A stretch of 64,000 nt of DNA from QHCA01 sp038237645. Its GTDB lineage: Bacteria > Actinomycetota > Actinomycetes > Mycobacteriales > QHCA01. The position numbers were made by a program, and so were the translations under genes. Below the pieces are notes generated by a model, which was not told the DNA's origin, made no database searches, and was given only the letters and a program-made list of their open reading frames with translations. The stretch covers positions 1 to 64,000 of the forward strand of contig JBBRYN010000001.1 of assembly GCA_038237645.1 (NCBI GenBank), written 5' to 3'. Positions 33,723 to 44,773 of the stretch are shown one piece after another (position 1 is the first letter of the stretch; each line of letters opens with the position of its first letter).

Positions 33723-33726
<4 letters not shown>
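31768..33726 (-). CDS. tadB: Fusion of von Willebrand A domain and TadB platform protein
   Basis: A 652-residue protein, about twice the size of ordinary TadB. It has a signal peptide (1-28), a vWA domain (about 85-270) with the MIDAS motif LVIDTSGSM, TDRNSVR and LLLSDGADT, a linker (about 270-330), a membrane helix (about 335-358), and then a full TadB T2SSF region (QLPNTLQLLAGSLSAGYSF, then IQREVGGNLAEVL) with three C-terminal helices. The vWA part should face outside the cell, where metal-dependent adhesion or pilus contact could occur. It overlaps tadA by 4 bases. Confidence 0.9.
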
Positions 33727-35110
<1,384 letters not shown>

Positions 35111-35114
<4 letters not shown>

Positions 35115-36310
35115 GTGCGAGCCTTTCTCCGCAACAGGCCGCCTCGGCGGTCGGCCCGCAGGTGACCGGGTATCACGGCGGCCCGGTGCTCCTGGCCGAC
35201 GACGTGTCTCTCGGCGAATTCGCGGATCGACTCGCTGACCGGATGCTTGGGCGAATCCAGCACGAGCGGGACACCCCGGTTGACCGACGCCGGCACGTCC
35301 CGTGACGACGGGATCTGGCAGGTGATCGGGACGCGCAGGGTCTTCTCGACCTCGCTCAACCCCAGCCCCACCTTGGAGTCGGCACGGTTGAGGACGATGC
35401 GCCACCGCTCGCGCGGGTAGTTGAGCAGGTCCAGCGTCTCGAGGGTCAGCTTGAGGTTCTTCAGCGCCGGGATGTCGAGGGTAGCCATCAATGCCACCAC
35501 ATCGCTCTGGTCGAAGGCCGCGAGCACGTGGTCGGTGAAGGCCGGTGGGGTGTCGACTACGACATAGGCGAACATCCGCTTGAGGATGTGCAGGATCTTG
35601 GCCACGGTCGCTGCCGGTATCGTCTCGGCCAGCCCGGGCTCCATCGGCGCGACCAGCGTGCTCAGTCCGCTGGAATGCGGCGTGATCAACCCTGCCATGG
35701 CCGCTTCGTCGAGGGTGTCGGCGAGGGGCACGGCGTCGGCGATGCTGTGGGCCGGGAACAGTTGGAGCGTGATCGCGACATCGCCGAAGGCCAGGTCGAG
35801 GTCCACCAGGCAGACCTCGCGGCGGCCCCCGTCAGCAAGTGCCGCGGCCAGGTTGGTGGACAGGGTCGTCTTCCCGCAGCCGCCCTTCGCCGCGAACACC
35901 GTGACCAGGCGCCCGGTCTCGGTGCCGGCCTCCTCGGTGAGGTCCGCCTGGTCGCGCAGCGCATGGGCGATCTGAGCGGAGCGCTGCACTGCAGCCCGCA
36001 ACTCGCCCGGGTCGCTGTCGGGAACGACCTCGCGGACACCGGCCCGCAACGCGTCGGTGAGGGTCAAGGTGTCGATGCGGTCGCGGACCAGGATCACGCC
36101 CATCTCGGGCCGGGTGACCCGCAGCGCCTGGGCCAGTCGGAAGGCCTCGGTCTGATCTACGCTCGCTCCCACGACCACCACCTGCGCGTCCTGGTCCTCG
36201 GCCAGATGCTGGCGCAGCGATTCGATGTCGCCGAACAGCCGCCAGCCTCCGCCCAGGGTCGCGCGGAGCGTCTCGCCCGCTATCCGGTCGTGTTCGAGGA
36301 TGTAACTCAT
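35111..36310 (-). CDS. cpaE: Tad pilus localisation protein TadZ/CpaE
   Basis: A 399-residue protein with an N-terminal receiver-like domain (about 1-125) that keeps few catalytic residues and a ParA/MinD-type ATPase domain (about 130-370): FAAKGGCGKTTLSTNLAAAL, the VDLDLAFGDVA motif and VVDTPPAF. It places the pilus machinery at the cell pole or another site in other bacteria. The C-terminal 30 residues are basic. Confidence 0.92.
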
Positions 36311-36326
36311 AGCTTCGGTCGCCGTT

Positions 36327-37097
36327 TCACTTGAAGAGATTCTGGAGGTTCACTCCCGGGTCACGGGTCACTGTGGACTTCGGCGTCAGCAGTGCGAAGT
36401 AGACCTGGCCCTGCTGTGACGCGAAGACCAGCTTCTGGGCATCTCGTTGGGACAGCGCAAGCGTCAGGATCGCCCGGGGTAGCTGCTGCTCCGGGTTGGT
36501 GGCCGCGGCAGCCGCGCCCGCTTTGGCTCCGGGTGCGGCGGCCGGGGCTGCCGTCGTCGGGCCTACGGCGACCACCTGGGCCTTGGCGATGAGCAGCCGG
36601 GTGAAGGTCGCGGTTCCGCCGGCGGTCGCCCCCCCGCCCGGGGACAAGGTCGCAAACACCGCGACCGAACTGCCCGGCTGTACGAAGCCGGCCACCCGGG
36701 CGGGATCGCTGAGCTGGACCGCGACGTCAATCATGCCGTCCGGAGTGCCCAGCGCGGTCGCCTGCGACGGGGAGCCGAACTTGGCCGGCAAAATCTGCTC
36801 ACCGGGGAAGATCGTGCCCAGCGCCACCTTGCCCACGATGCTCTGCAGGTCTCCGGGCGCCATCGCGTCCGGTGTCGCGGCGTCCCGGGCGATGGTCTTC
36901 TTCTCGAAGAGCCCCTTCCGCGCCGCGTCCGCGACCGGGGTCCCGGTCGCTATCTCGCCCTTGGCGACGAGCACGTCCACCGGGTGCTGCCCACGCAGCG
37001 CACGCGCGTTGGCGGTGCTGGCGTAGACGAACACCAGGCCGGTGCCGACCGCCGCCACGAGGAACGCAGCAAGCAGGAGGAGGGTCCGTCGGGCCAT
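36327..37097 (-). CDS. cpaB: Flp pilus assembly protein CpaB/RcpC
   Basis: A 256-residue protein with an N-terminal helix (about 5-26), a SAF-like domain (VDVLVAKGEIATGTPVADA, then a GKVALGTIFPGEQI motif) and a beta-rich part (DVAVQLSDPARVAGFVQPGS, followed by VAVFA) typical of CpaB. An Ala/Gly-rich loop at about 180-205 is an insertion. In Gram-negatives CpaB works with the secretin; Actinobacteria have none, so its role here is likely in wall passage. ATG at 37097 has GGAG upstream. Confidence 0.88.
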   Translation of the reverse strand: MARRTLLLLAAFLVAAVGTGLVFVYASTANARALRGQHPVDVLVAKGEIATGTPVADAARKGLFEKKTIARDAATPDAMAPGDLQSIVGKVALGTIFPGEQILPAKFGSPSQATALGTPDGMIDVAVQLSDPARVAGFVQPGSSVAVFATLSPGGGATAGGTATFTRLLIAKAQVVAVGPTTAAPAAAPGAKAGAAAAATNPEQQLPRAILTLALSQRDAQKLVFASQQGQVYFALLTPKSTVTRDPGVNLQNLFK

Positions 37098-37116
37098 GAA
37101 GCTGCTCCAGTGATAG

Positions 37117-39231
37117 TCAGTGCGGAAGGTCGAAAGCGTCGTGCACGAGCATCGGCACCCTGGGGCCCGAGCCGAGGTAGGGGATGACGCCGCCCCCGGC
37201 GCCCGGACTCGCGATCCAGTCGAGGCTGAATACGTAGGCCTGAATGGCGGTGACCTGCCTGCCCCCGCCATTGGTCTGGAAGGTCTCGATGAAACAGCCC
37301 AGGAAACCGGTGATGGGATAGAACCCATTCTGCTGGTTTCCGCTGATGTTCATGGCCGGCACCAGGAAGAACCGCGGGCAGTCGTAGATCTCCTTCTTGA
37401 TGATACCCGCGGTGGGTGGCGCATTGGTCGCGAGGCTGTTCTCGAAGGTTGCGAGCGGCACTGTGAGAAATGCCTGCAGCGAGTCGTTCTCGATGTTCGG
37501 CCGGGTCTTGACGGTGCCTTTGGAGCAGGGCGGGACGGGGGGATTTTCCAGTCGGGGGGGCAGGCTGGGGTTGTTGATGCCGTCGAGGAGTGCCTGTGTC
37601 GCAGTCGACACTGTATTTCCGTTCTTGATGTCGACGCAATTGTAGCCGTTGTCGGTGCCGTTGTCCCTGATCGCACCAGGTGGTGAACCATCCGCGGTGC
37701 ATTCGGTGTTAACCGGGGGAAGCAGCGCGGGCGGAAAAATCCCGGGAGGGTATTGGGCCCCCAAGATGATGTTCTGTTCAACGAGGTTCGCGCCCTTGTA
37801 GCCCTTGAAGTCCAGGTAGCCGAAGTTGCCGGTGGACGAGACGCACGGGTCCACGGTGTAGGTGAACTGATCGGCGGCCGAGCTTGCAGACGGGACTCCG
37901 TTGACCGTGACGATGACGTCCACGGCTCCGGTGCCGGCCGGTGCGACGGCGGTGAGCTGGGTGCTGCTGGTGACCGTGACCCCTGTCGCGGCGTTGCCGC
38001 CGAAGGAGACGAAGACGGTGCCGGGTGCGAAGCCGGTGCCGGTCACGGTGACGGTGTCGCCCGGCTGCCCGCTCGCCGGGCTGACACCGGTGACCGTCGG
38101 TGCCGGCCCCGCGGCCGGGTAGGTGTAGCGATCAGCGGCGCTGGTTGCCGACGATTGCGCGCCGACGGTAACCACGACGTCGACGGTGCCGCTGCCGGCC
38201 GGAGCGGACGCGGTCAGCCGAGTCGCTGAGTTGTAGACCGCGGACGCCGCCGCCGCTCCGAACCTGACGGTTGCCGCCGGGGTGAATCCTGTCCCGGCGA
38301 TGGTGACCGAGGTCCCGGCCGGACCGGTGCTGGGGTTGATGCTCGTGACGGTCGGGGCGCCCGGCGCTGGGGTCGCGTAGGTCAGCGTGGCAGGTGCGGT
38401 GGTCTCGGTGACGCTTCCGTTCTTGCTCACCACGGTCACCTGGACGGTGCCCGCGGCACGAGCGGGCGCAACGAAGCTGGCGCTCGTTGTGCTGTTGACA
38501 GTCACCGCAATCGCGGTCATCAGCACGCCGTTGTAGTAGACGTCACTCGAGTTGTTCTTGAAGCTGGTGGCAGTGCCCGTGACGGTGACCCTGTCCCCGC
38601 CCGCGGTGCTGACGGTGGTCGGATTCAGCGTGATCGCCGGGTTGGCCAGCAGTGCCGAGCGCAGCACGGCGTTGTGGCCGTTGGTGTTGTCGTGGATGCA
38701 GTACAAGCCGCCCGCACCGGCGGCCACCCCGAAGGGCAGGATCTTGCCCTTTGCGGGGCTGCCGACGCCGGCGGTCGCCGCTGCGTGCACGGTCGAGGAC
38801 GAGAAGCCCAGCACCCCCGCCAACGCGAAGGTCACCGTCCGCCGGGGAACGATCACCCGAATCCGGTAGCCGTCGGTGGTTCCCGTCGCGATGCCACCGG
38901 CATTGTTGGTCACGATGATCTCGCCGTTGGCGAAGTCGGGAGCGTCGTTGTCGCTGTAGCACGCCGGGCAGGCGGCGTAGCTCTCGCCCTCCACCGGGTT
39001 TTTCTTCAGGTAGTCGAGTGCGTACTGCTTGGCCTGCGCCACGTTGGGCAGGCCCTGGGCACCGGCCAAGGTGGCGAGGTCGGCGGCGCCCTGGGTCGCC
39101 CGCTTGCGGGCCTGCAGGTTGCCGAGGTCGACGGCTAGGGCGCCGAAGGCGAACAGCAGGACGGCGAGCAGCGCGCTTATGACGGCGATCACGCCGTCGT
39201 CGCCGGGCCGGCACACGGGTTGACGTGTCAT
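37117..39231 (-). CDS. Tad-domain pseudopilin-like protein (TadG) with TIG/IPT repeats
   Basis: A 704-residue protein. It starts with the TadG-type Tad domain: GDDGVIAVISALLAVLLFAF helix, then QARKRATQGAADLATLAGAQ. The middle holds three Ig-like TIG/IPT modules of about 85 residues (about 205-290, 291-375, 376-457), the latter two opening APTVTSINPSTGPAGTSVTI and APTVTGVSPASGQPGDTVTV. The C-terminal ~245 residues have ten or so cysteines and many aromatic residues and match nothing known to me. The usual TadG lacks TIG domains, so this one may act as a large surface adhesin at the pilus tip. It overlaps tadE by 4 bases. Confidence 0.85.
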   Translation of the reverse strand: MTRQPVCRPGDDGVIAVISALLAVLLFAFGALAVDLGNLQARKRATQGAADLATLAGAQGLPNVAQAKQYALDYLKKNPVEGESYAACPACYSDNDAPDFANGEIIVTNNAGGIATGTTDGYRIRVIVPRRTVTFALAGVLGFSSSTVHAAATAGVGSPAKGKILPFGVAAGAGGLYCIHDNTNGHNAVLRSALLANPAITLNPTTVSTAGGDRVTVTGTATSFKNNSSDVYYNGVLMTAIAVTVNSTTSASFVAPARAAGTVQVTVVSKNGSVTETTAPATLTYATPAPGAPTVTSINPSTGPAGTSVTIAGTGFTPAATVRFGAAAASAVYNSATRLTASAPAGSGTVDVVVTVGAQSSATSAADRYTYPAAGPAPTVTGVSPASGQPGDTVTVTGTGFAPGTVFVSFGGNAATGVTVTSSTQLTAVAPAGTGAVDVIVTVNGVPSASSAADQFTYTVDPCVSSTGNFGYLDFKGYKGANLVEQNIILGAQYPPGIFPPALLPPVNTECTADGSPPGAIRDNGTDNGYNCVDIKNGNTVSTATQALLDGINNPSLPPRLENPPVPPCSKGTVKTRPNIENDSLQAFLTVPLATFENSLATNAPPTAGIIKKEIYDCPRFFLVPAMNISGNQQNGFYPITGFLGCFIETFQTNGGGRQVTAIQAYVFSLDWIASPGAGGGVIPYLGSGPRVPMLVHDAFDLPH

Positions 39232-39668
39232 GGCAGGGTCACGTCGCAACCGGTGGTAGCAGTGCCCACGCTCTCGACCCGCGAGGTGCCGGTCTCGGTG
39301 GCAGTGCCGCTGATGAACGGCACGAAAGGAAAGCCGAACTTGGTCGGCGAGAAGGTCACCGTCGCCTGGGCGTCCTGACCCGTTGCAGCGACGCCCGACG
39401 GGGGGAAGGCGATCTTGACGTTGGTCACCTTCACATCCCGGGCTGCGGTCTGCACGGAGTTGGCCAGGCTGGTGCAACTGTCGACGCCGAGGGCGGCCAG
39501 CCGGGCGCCTTCCCGGGCGCCGGCGCTGGCGCCTTGCAACTGGAAGAAGTAGTAGCCGTACTGGATGATGCCGAAAACCAGGGTGAGGAACAGGACCAGG
39601 ACGAGGGCGAACTCGACGGCTGCCGCGCCTGCGTCGCCGCGGCGCGCCTCCCACGGTTCGGACGTCAT
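39228..39668 (-). CDS. tadE: TadE-family pseudopilin
   Basis: A 146-residue TadE-like protein: short basic leader, GAAAVEFALVLVLFLTLVFG with the processing-like A/xxVEF pattern, one helix and a small extracytoplasmic domain that ends with two cysteines apart (DSCTSL and GCDVTLP). It is a minor pilin-like part of the Tad system. It is first in the minus-strand operon tadE-tadG-cpaB-cpaE-tadA-tadB-tadC. The 144 bases upstream should contain the operon's promoter; no GCCGAT element was seen there. Confidence 0.9.
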   Translation of the reverse strand: MTSEPWEARRGDAGAAAVEFALVLVLFLTLVFGIIQYGYYFFQLQGASAGAREGARLAALGVDSCTSLANSVQTAARDVKVTNVKIAFPPSGVAATGQDAQATVTFSPTKFGFPFVPFISGTATETGTSRVESVGTATTGCDVTLP

Positions 39669-39812
39669 TGCACCCCCTCAGGACCCGCTCGATTTGGCCA
39701 GCGGGTGCGTCGCGCGACCCCGACTCGAGGGACAGGGTGACACGCCCGGCCTCCTAACGGGTAGTGATGACAGGGGAATAGCCCGTTCGGACATGGCGCG
39801 TAGTCCATTCGA

Positions 39813-41315
39813 CTACCCCGTGGCCACCGTTTGGACCACTATGGCACGCACTGTGGGCACCTCGAAGAGACGAACACTACGTACGAGGGATCTTACGGAG
39901 AGTAATGCCAGGGGGACGGCGAACACCAGCGACCACTGCCACAAGCCGCTGTAGGCGCCAGTGCTCATGAGCACGCCGATCAGCGTGGTGCCCACCGCGA
40001 GCCGGGCACTGTAGACAGCCATCGAGCCCGGTGGCGCCGGCGTGTCCCGGACGCCGCCCAGGTCGGCCCGGTGCGGTCGGGTCGTCGACAGCCGCATGCA
40101 GGTGGCAGCGACCCACAGGGTGCAACAGAGCGCCGAGGCGCAGATCGCGGTGACCTGGCCGGCCGTCGGTGCGCTCTCGGCTCGGATGGCCCCGGCGGCT
40201 ATCACCGAGGCGACGGAAAGGAGGCAGGTCTCGACCAGTACGAGCGCCTTCGACAGTGCCGCCAGCGCCGGCCGGTGCGGCATGGCGGCGAGCCACAGCC
40301 CGCCGGAGGCGTCGAGGCAGAAGGCGTTGACCCCGAACAGCAGTCCCGCGCCGGCGGCCACGAGGCCGGGTAGCAGCACCAGCGAGTCCCAGGCGATACC
40401 GAGGCCGGCGGTCGCCGCGCCGGGCAGCAGGATGAGGATGAGCGCGCCACGGCGCAGTGCAGGGGTCCGCCACACGCTCGCCCGGTCGGTCGCCACCAGG
40501 GCGGCCAGCGCAGAGCGGGCCATCCTTCGGCGGCCGACGGCCCGATCGGCCCGGCGCTTGCCTCGGCTCGGTCGGCGTAACGCCCACCCGCACGCCCGCG
40601 TGCCCAGGAGGCCCCCGGCGACGGTCAGCACGAGCAGGACCAGGAATCCCCGGGCCCACTCGAGGTAGGCGCCGTTGCCGCCCTGCAACACCGCGCCCAG
40701 GACCCGCTTGGTCGGCAGCCCGTCCAGGACCCTGATCGCATATCCCAGGCGCACCACGGCGACGGCGGCGATGGCCAGGCAGATCGCCAATGACCATACG
40801 ACCAGCCGGCCGGCCCGCGTCTGACGTGTTCCCACTACCGCCCACGCGAGTGCCTGTCCGACGACCGTGACCAGCAGGACGTATGCGTACGTCGTGAGCA
40901 GGGCGAGCGGCAGGCCCGCCACACGGCCGGTCGCCGCGCCGGTCAGCGTGGTCAGCAGGAGGACCTGCGACAGCCAGGCCAGGTTGAGCGGCGCCACGAC
41001 AAGGGAGCCGAGGAAGGTCGTGGCCGGCCGGACCGGGTAGCTCACGAGTTGCTCGGCGGGAAACAACTCGTTCCCGCCACCGGCGGACAGCGGCGCCACC
41101 AGGGCTAGCAACGCAAAGCCCGCGAACCCGGTGGGGCTCAGTAGCACGGCCTGGGCGGCCAGTTCGTGCGGGAGCAGCCGGCCGGTCACCACGGCAGCGA
41201 CGATCAGCAATAGCACGCCCGCGAGGAGACCGAGCATCCCCTTGCGAACGCGGGACGACCGGACCATCCGCCACCGCATGGCGACCAGCGCGCGCAGTTG
41301 ATGGACGGCCGTCAC
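39813..41315 (-). CDS. ABC transporter membrane protein
   Basis: A 500-residue integral membrane protein with about 12 helices, acting with the ATPase encoded just upstream. No substrate-binding protein is present, so it should be an exporter. The GTG start at 41315 overlaps the ATPase stop. A central basic loop (RRPSRGKRRADRAVGRRRMA) may contact the ATPase. Substrate unknown. Its end lies 145 bases from tadE, and it is on the same strand upstream in the chromosomal sense of fadD, so it is probably a separate unit. Confidence 0.8.
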   Translation of the reverse strand: MTAVHQLRALVAMRWRMVRSSRVRKGMLGLLAGVLLLIVAAVVTGRLLPHELAAQAVLLSPTGFAGFALLALVAPLSAGGGNELFPAEQLVSYPVRPATTFLGSLVVAPLNLAWLSQVLLLTTLTGAATGRVAGLPLALLTTYAYVLLVTVVGQALAWAVVGTRQTRAGRLVVWSLAICLAIAAVAVVRLGYAIRVLDGLPTKRVLGAVLQGGNGAYLEWARGFLVLLVLTVAGGLLGTRACGWALRRPSRGKRRADRAVGRRRMARSALAALVATDRASVWRTPALRRGALILILLPGAATAGLGIAWDSLVLLPGLVAAGAGLLFGVNAFCLDASGGLWLAAMPHRPALAALSKALVLVETCLLSVASVIAAGAIRAESAPTAGQVTAICASALCCTLWVAATCMRLSTTRPHRADLGGVRDTPAPPGSMAVYSARLAVGTTLIGVLMSTGAYSGLWQWSLVFAVPLALLSVRSLVRSVRLFEVPTVRAIVVQTVATG

Positions 41316-42016
41316 GACAGCAGCGCGCGATAGCGGGCCGCACCGGCGGTGCCGGCCAGTTCGGCGGCGGGCGCGGCTGCCACGACGGAGCCGTTGCGCA
41401 GCACCACCGCCTCGTCGCAGGCGTCCACGGCCAGCGCCAGCAGGTGGGTGGAGATCAACACAGCAGCCCCGCCCAGCCGGGCCTCGGCGATGACCTGCAT
41501 CGTGGCGTCGACCCCGAGCGGGTCCACGCCGTCGAACGGTTCGTCGAGCAGCAACACCGCGGGTGAGTGGAAGGCGGCCAGCACCACGGACAGCCGGCGG
41601 CTCATGCCGTGGGAGAAGGTGGCGGTCAACCGGTCCGCCGCGCCGCCGAGGTCGAAGCGGTCGAGCAGGTCCTGCGCGCGTGGTTCCCAGCCGGCGGCCA
41701 TGCGGCGCAGCCGGACGGCGAGCATGAGGTGCTCCCACGGGGTGGCCCGGGGGATGAGGCCGCCGACGTCAGGGCAGTAGCCGACCCTCGCCCGGGCGCC
41801 GGCCGGGTCCCGGGCGGCGTCGACACCGGCGACCCGGACTGTCCCCGCCGTCGGGGGTTGCACCCCGGCGAGCACCCGCAGCGTCGTGGACTTGCCGGCG
41901 CCGTTGCGGCCGACCAGGGCGACGGACGCGCCAGGCGCCACGGTGAGATCGAAGCCGACCACTGCGTGGACCGCGCCGAAGGTCACGCCAAGCCCGCGGA
42001 CCTCGATCACAGTCAC
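41312..42016 (-). CDS. ABC transporter ATP-binding protein
   Basis: A 234-residue ATPase with Walker A (LVGRNGAGKSTT), Q/Y-loop region (GYCPDVGGLIP), signature FSHGMSRRLSV (variant of LSGGQ), Walker B AVLLLDEPFDGVDP and the switch His in LISTHLL. It pairs with the overlapping permease. The signature variant matches drug or lipid exporters of the ABC-2/CcmA type. Substrate is not known. Confidence 0.88.
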   Translation of the reverse strand: MTVIEVRGLGVTFGAVHAVVGFDLTVAPGASVALVGRNGAGKSTTLRVLAGVQPPTAGTVRVAGVDAARDPAGARARVGYCPDVGGLIPRATPWEHLMLAVRLRRMAAGWEPRAQDLLDRFDLGGAADRLTATFSHGMSRRLSVVLAAFHSPAVLLLDEPFDGVDPLGVDATMQVIAEARLGGAAVLISTHLLALAVDACDEAVVLRNGSVVAAAPAAELAGTAGAARYRALLS

Positions 42017-42054
42017 CTACGCCAGTGTGCGCGGCTTTCGCCCCGCTGGGGCGA

Positions 42055-43845
42055 CTACGAGTAGATCGCCGCCACCTCGTCGGCGTACTGCTTGAGCACC
42101 ACGGTGCGGCGCAGGCTGAGTTTGGGGGTCAGCTCCCCGCCCTCCAGCGTGAAATCGTGTGGCAGGATGCGGAACTTCTTGATCGCCTCGGCCTGGGATA
42201 CCGCCTTGTTGGCCTCGTCCACGGCCCGCTGGACCTCGGCCCGCAGGTCGGCATCCTCCCGCAGGTCGGCGACCTTGGCGTCGGCCGGCTTGCCGTTGCG
42301 CTGCTTCCAGCCCGGGAACGCCTCCGGGTCGATCGTCACCAGGCACCCGATGAAGGGCTGGGCGTCGCCGACCGCCATGCACTGGCTGACCAGCGGATGG
42401 CGGCGCAGCCGGTCCTCGAGCACCGCCGGAGCGACGTTCTTGCCGTTGGCGGTGACGATCAGCTCCTTCTTGCGGCCGGTGATCTTCAGGTAGCCCTCGT
42501 CGTCGAGCTCGCCGAGGTCGCCGGTGTGGAACCAGCCGTCCGCGGTGATCGCCTCCGCCGTCGCCTGGGGGTTGTGCCAGTAGCCCCGGAAGACGTTGTC
42601 GCCCTTGATCAGGATCTCGCCGTCGTCGGCGATCCGGATGGAGATCCCCGGGACGGGCCGCCCGACCGTGCCGATCTTGACCGACCCTTCGACGTTGAGG
42701 CAGCCGCCGGCAGTGGTCTCGGTGAGTCCGTAGCCCTCGTAGACGGTCACGCCGATGCCGCGGTAGAAGTGCCCGAGCCGCTCGCCGAGCGGGGCCCCGC
42801 CGGAGATGGCCGAGACGCACCTGCCACCGAGGGCCGCGCGGAGCTTGGAATAGAGCAGCCGGTCGAACAATGCGTGCTGGGCGCGCAGGGCGAGGCCGCC
42901 GCCGCCGGTGTCCAGGGCGCGGCTGTAGGACACGGCGACGTCCTCAGCCTTGTCGAAGATGCCGCCCTTGCCGCCTTCGCGAGCCCGCTGCTTCGAGACG
43001 TTGTAGACCTTCTCGAACACCCGTGGGACGGCGAGGAGGAACGTCGGCTGGAACTTCGCGAGGTCGGGCAGCAGGTTCTTGATGTCGGCGGTGTGCCCGA
43101 GGCGCGCCCGGGTCTGCACTACCCCTGCCTGGATCATCCGCGCGAACACGTGCGCCAACGGCAGGAACAGCAGAGTCGAGCCTTCGGGGTTGAACATCGA
43201 CCGCAGGCTGTCGACGGTGGTCGCAACCTGAAACAGCACGTTGTGATGCGTCAGCTCGCAGCCCTTGGGCCGGCCGGTGGTCCCGCTGGTGTAGATGATG
43301 GTGGCCAGGCTCTCGGTCGTGGCCACCCGGCGGCGTTCCTCGATCTGCTCGTCGGTCACGTCCCGACCCAGCCCGCGCAGGGTGCCCAGCCCGTCGGCCT
43401 CCACCTGCCACACGTCCCGGACACCCGGGATCTCATCGCGTACGGACTCGACCACGGCCTCGTGCTCGGCGGTCTCGATGATCACCGCCACCGCACCGGA
43501 GTCGCCGAGATTCCAGGCCACCTGCTCGGCGCTGCTGGTCTCGTATACCGGAACGGTGACGCCGCCGGCCGCCCAGATGCCGTAGTCGACGAGTGTCCAT
43601 TCGTACCGGGTCTTGCTCATCAGGCCGACCCGGTCGCCGGGCTGCACCCCGCTGGCGACCAGGCCCTTGGCCATCGCGATCACCTCGGCGCGGAATTCCG
43701 CGGCGGTCACGTCTTCCCAGGCGCTCTCGACCCGCCGGTTGAAGACGACATGCTCGGGCACCTCGGCCGCGTTGGCCCAGACCACGTCCGTGAGATTGGA
43801 CTCAGGTGCTACCTCGACGGTGGTCGGAACGCTGAACTCGCGCAC
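42055..43845 (-). CDS. fadD15: Long-chain fatty acyl-CoA synthetase, FadD15-like
   Basis: A 596-residue adenylate-forming enzyme that activates long-chain fatty acids to acyl-CoA. The P-loop motif is IIYTSGTTGRPKGCELTHHN, followed by YEGYGLTETTAG, the WFHTGDLGELDDEGYLKITG hinge and the catalytic Lys region near the end (EGGELTPKLSLRR). It corresponds to mycobacterial fadD15 (Rv2187), which is next to pimB' in that genus. GTG at 43845 is the start; it is divergent from the small protein at 43920. Confidence 0.9.
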   Translation of the reverse strand: MREFSVPTTVEVAPESNLTDVVWANAAEVPEHVVFNRRVESAWEDVTAAEFRAEVIAMAKGLVASGVQPGDRVGLMSKTRYEWTLVDYGIWAAGGVTVPVYETSSAEQVAWNLGDSGAVAVIIETAEHEAVVESVRDEIPGVRDVWQVEADGLGTLRGLGRDVTDEQIEERRRVATTESLATIIYTSGTTGRPKGCELTHHNVLFQVATTVDSLRSMFNPEGSTLLFLPLAHVFARMIQAGVVQTRARLGHTADIKNLLPDLAKFQPTFLLAVPRVFEKVYNVSKQRAREGGKGGIFDKAEDVAVSYSRALDTGGGGLALRAQHALFDRLLYSKLRAALGGRCVSAISGGAPLGERLGHFYRGIGVTVYEGYGLTETTAGGCLNVEGSVKIGTVGRPVPGISIRIADDGEILIKGDNVFRGYWHNPQATAEAITADGWFHTGDLGELDDEGYLKITGRKKELIVTANGKNVAPAVLEDRLRRHPLVSQCMAVGDAQPFIGCLVTIDPEAFPGWKQRNGKPADAKVADLREDADLRAEVQRAVDEANKAVSQAEAIKKFRILPHDFTLEGGELTPKLSLRRTVVLKQYADEVAAIYS

Positions 43846-43919
43846 TTCTGCCCTCTTCCCCGATGTCCTGATCGCTTGGTCAGCCAGACGCTACCGGGCA
43901 TTCGTGGCATTCTCACCCA

Positions 43920-44336
43920 GTGCCACAGGTCGACGTCATCAGCGAGCACTTCATTGTCGCCGATCCGGCCGAGGTAGCCGCAGCAGCCCATGAGGAACAG
44001 TTCTGGGGCGACCTGTGGCCGGGCGCGCATCTGACCGTCTTCGAGGACCGGGGGCGGCAGGGCCTCAGGTGGAACTGCTCGGGATCCCTCGTCGGCAGTT
44101 GTGAGGTATGGCTCGAGGAGCATAGTGATGGTGTGATCGTGCACTGTTATCTGCGAGCCGACCTGCCGCCCGGGCGATCAGCCGGCACTGCCCGCCGCGA
44201 GATCCGGCGCCGGGAGGTGCAGGTCAACGAGGCGGTATTCGCGCTCAAGGACCGGATCGAGGGCGATCGGCCGGCTGCCGGCGGCCGGCGCGGCAGGTCA
44301 AGTGCCACAAGTGTTATGCCGACTCGGCAGGGGTGA
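43920..44336 (+). CDS. Conserved actinobacterial protein, Rv2186c-like
   Basis: A 138-residue protein in the position of Rv2186c. Features include ADPAEVAAAAHEEQFWGDLW, LTVFEDRGRQGLRWNCSGSL and CEVWLEEHSDGVIVHCYLR, consistent with a START-like beta-rich fold; the tail is basic and disordered. No active site was recognised. Its stop overlaps the next gene (GTGA), so it begins a plus-strand operon. Confidence 0.75.
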   Translation: MPQVDVISEHFIVADPAEVAAAAHEEQFWGDLWPGAHLTVFEDRGRQGLRWNCSGSLVGSCEVWLEEHSDGVIVHCYLRADLPPGRSAGTARREIRRREVQVNEAVFALKDRIEGDRPAAGGRRGRSSATSVMPTRQG

Positions 44337-44743
44337 CTGACTTGCGGTGCCCGTCGTGCGGAGCCGCAGTACGCCCGGATGCGCCCTGGTGCCTGCTCTG
44401 CCATCGCGACCTGCGACCCGCGCAGGCGCCGGCCGAAGTTGCGGCACCGGTTGCCCTGCCGGTTGTCCTGCCCGTTGCCGCACCATCCGTGATGGTCGCG
44501 GATGCCCCCGGCTGGCCCTGCCTTGTGTGCGGCGTCGAAAACGCTCTCGAGGCGACGTTTTGCACCACTTGCGGTGCGGCGTTCCTCGAGGGACTGGGCA
44601 AGGGCAGTGCTCCGGCCCTACGGCTGCCAGTGGTGGGCGACATCGTGTCGCTGCCCCGGTCGGCGCGCGCGGCGTTGGCGATCGCGAGCGTCCTGGTGGC
44701 CACCTTGTTGTTGTTCGGCTGGTTCTCGCTGTTGGCAAAGTGA
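44333..44743 (+). CDS. Double zinc-ribbon membrane protein
   Basis: A 136-residue protein with two zinc ribbons: CPSCG/CLLCHRD at residues ~6-25 and CLVCG/CTTCGAAF at ~64-84, then a single C-terminal helix (AALAIASVLVATLLLFGWFS). The ribbons face the cytoplasm if the tail helix is an anchor. The target is unknown. It overlaps the upstream gene by 4 bases. Confidence 0.78.
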   Translation: MTDLRCPSCGAAVRPDAPWCLLCHRDLRPAQAPAEVAAPVALPVVLPVAAPSVMVADAPGWPCLVCGVENALEATFCTTCGAAFLEGLGKGSAPALRLPVVGDIVSLPRSARAALAIASVLVATLLLFGWFSLLAK

Positions 44744-44773
44744 GCTGAGTCGAGCAACCCATAGGCTCGACCC

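Noticed and set aside
39811..39827. GTAGTC/GACTAC palindrome as operator of the tad operon
   Set aside because: It overlaps the end of the ABC permease gene, is only 6 bp per arm, and has no counterpart near the pilins.
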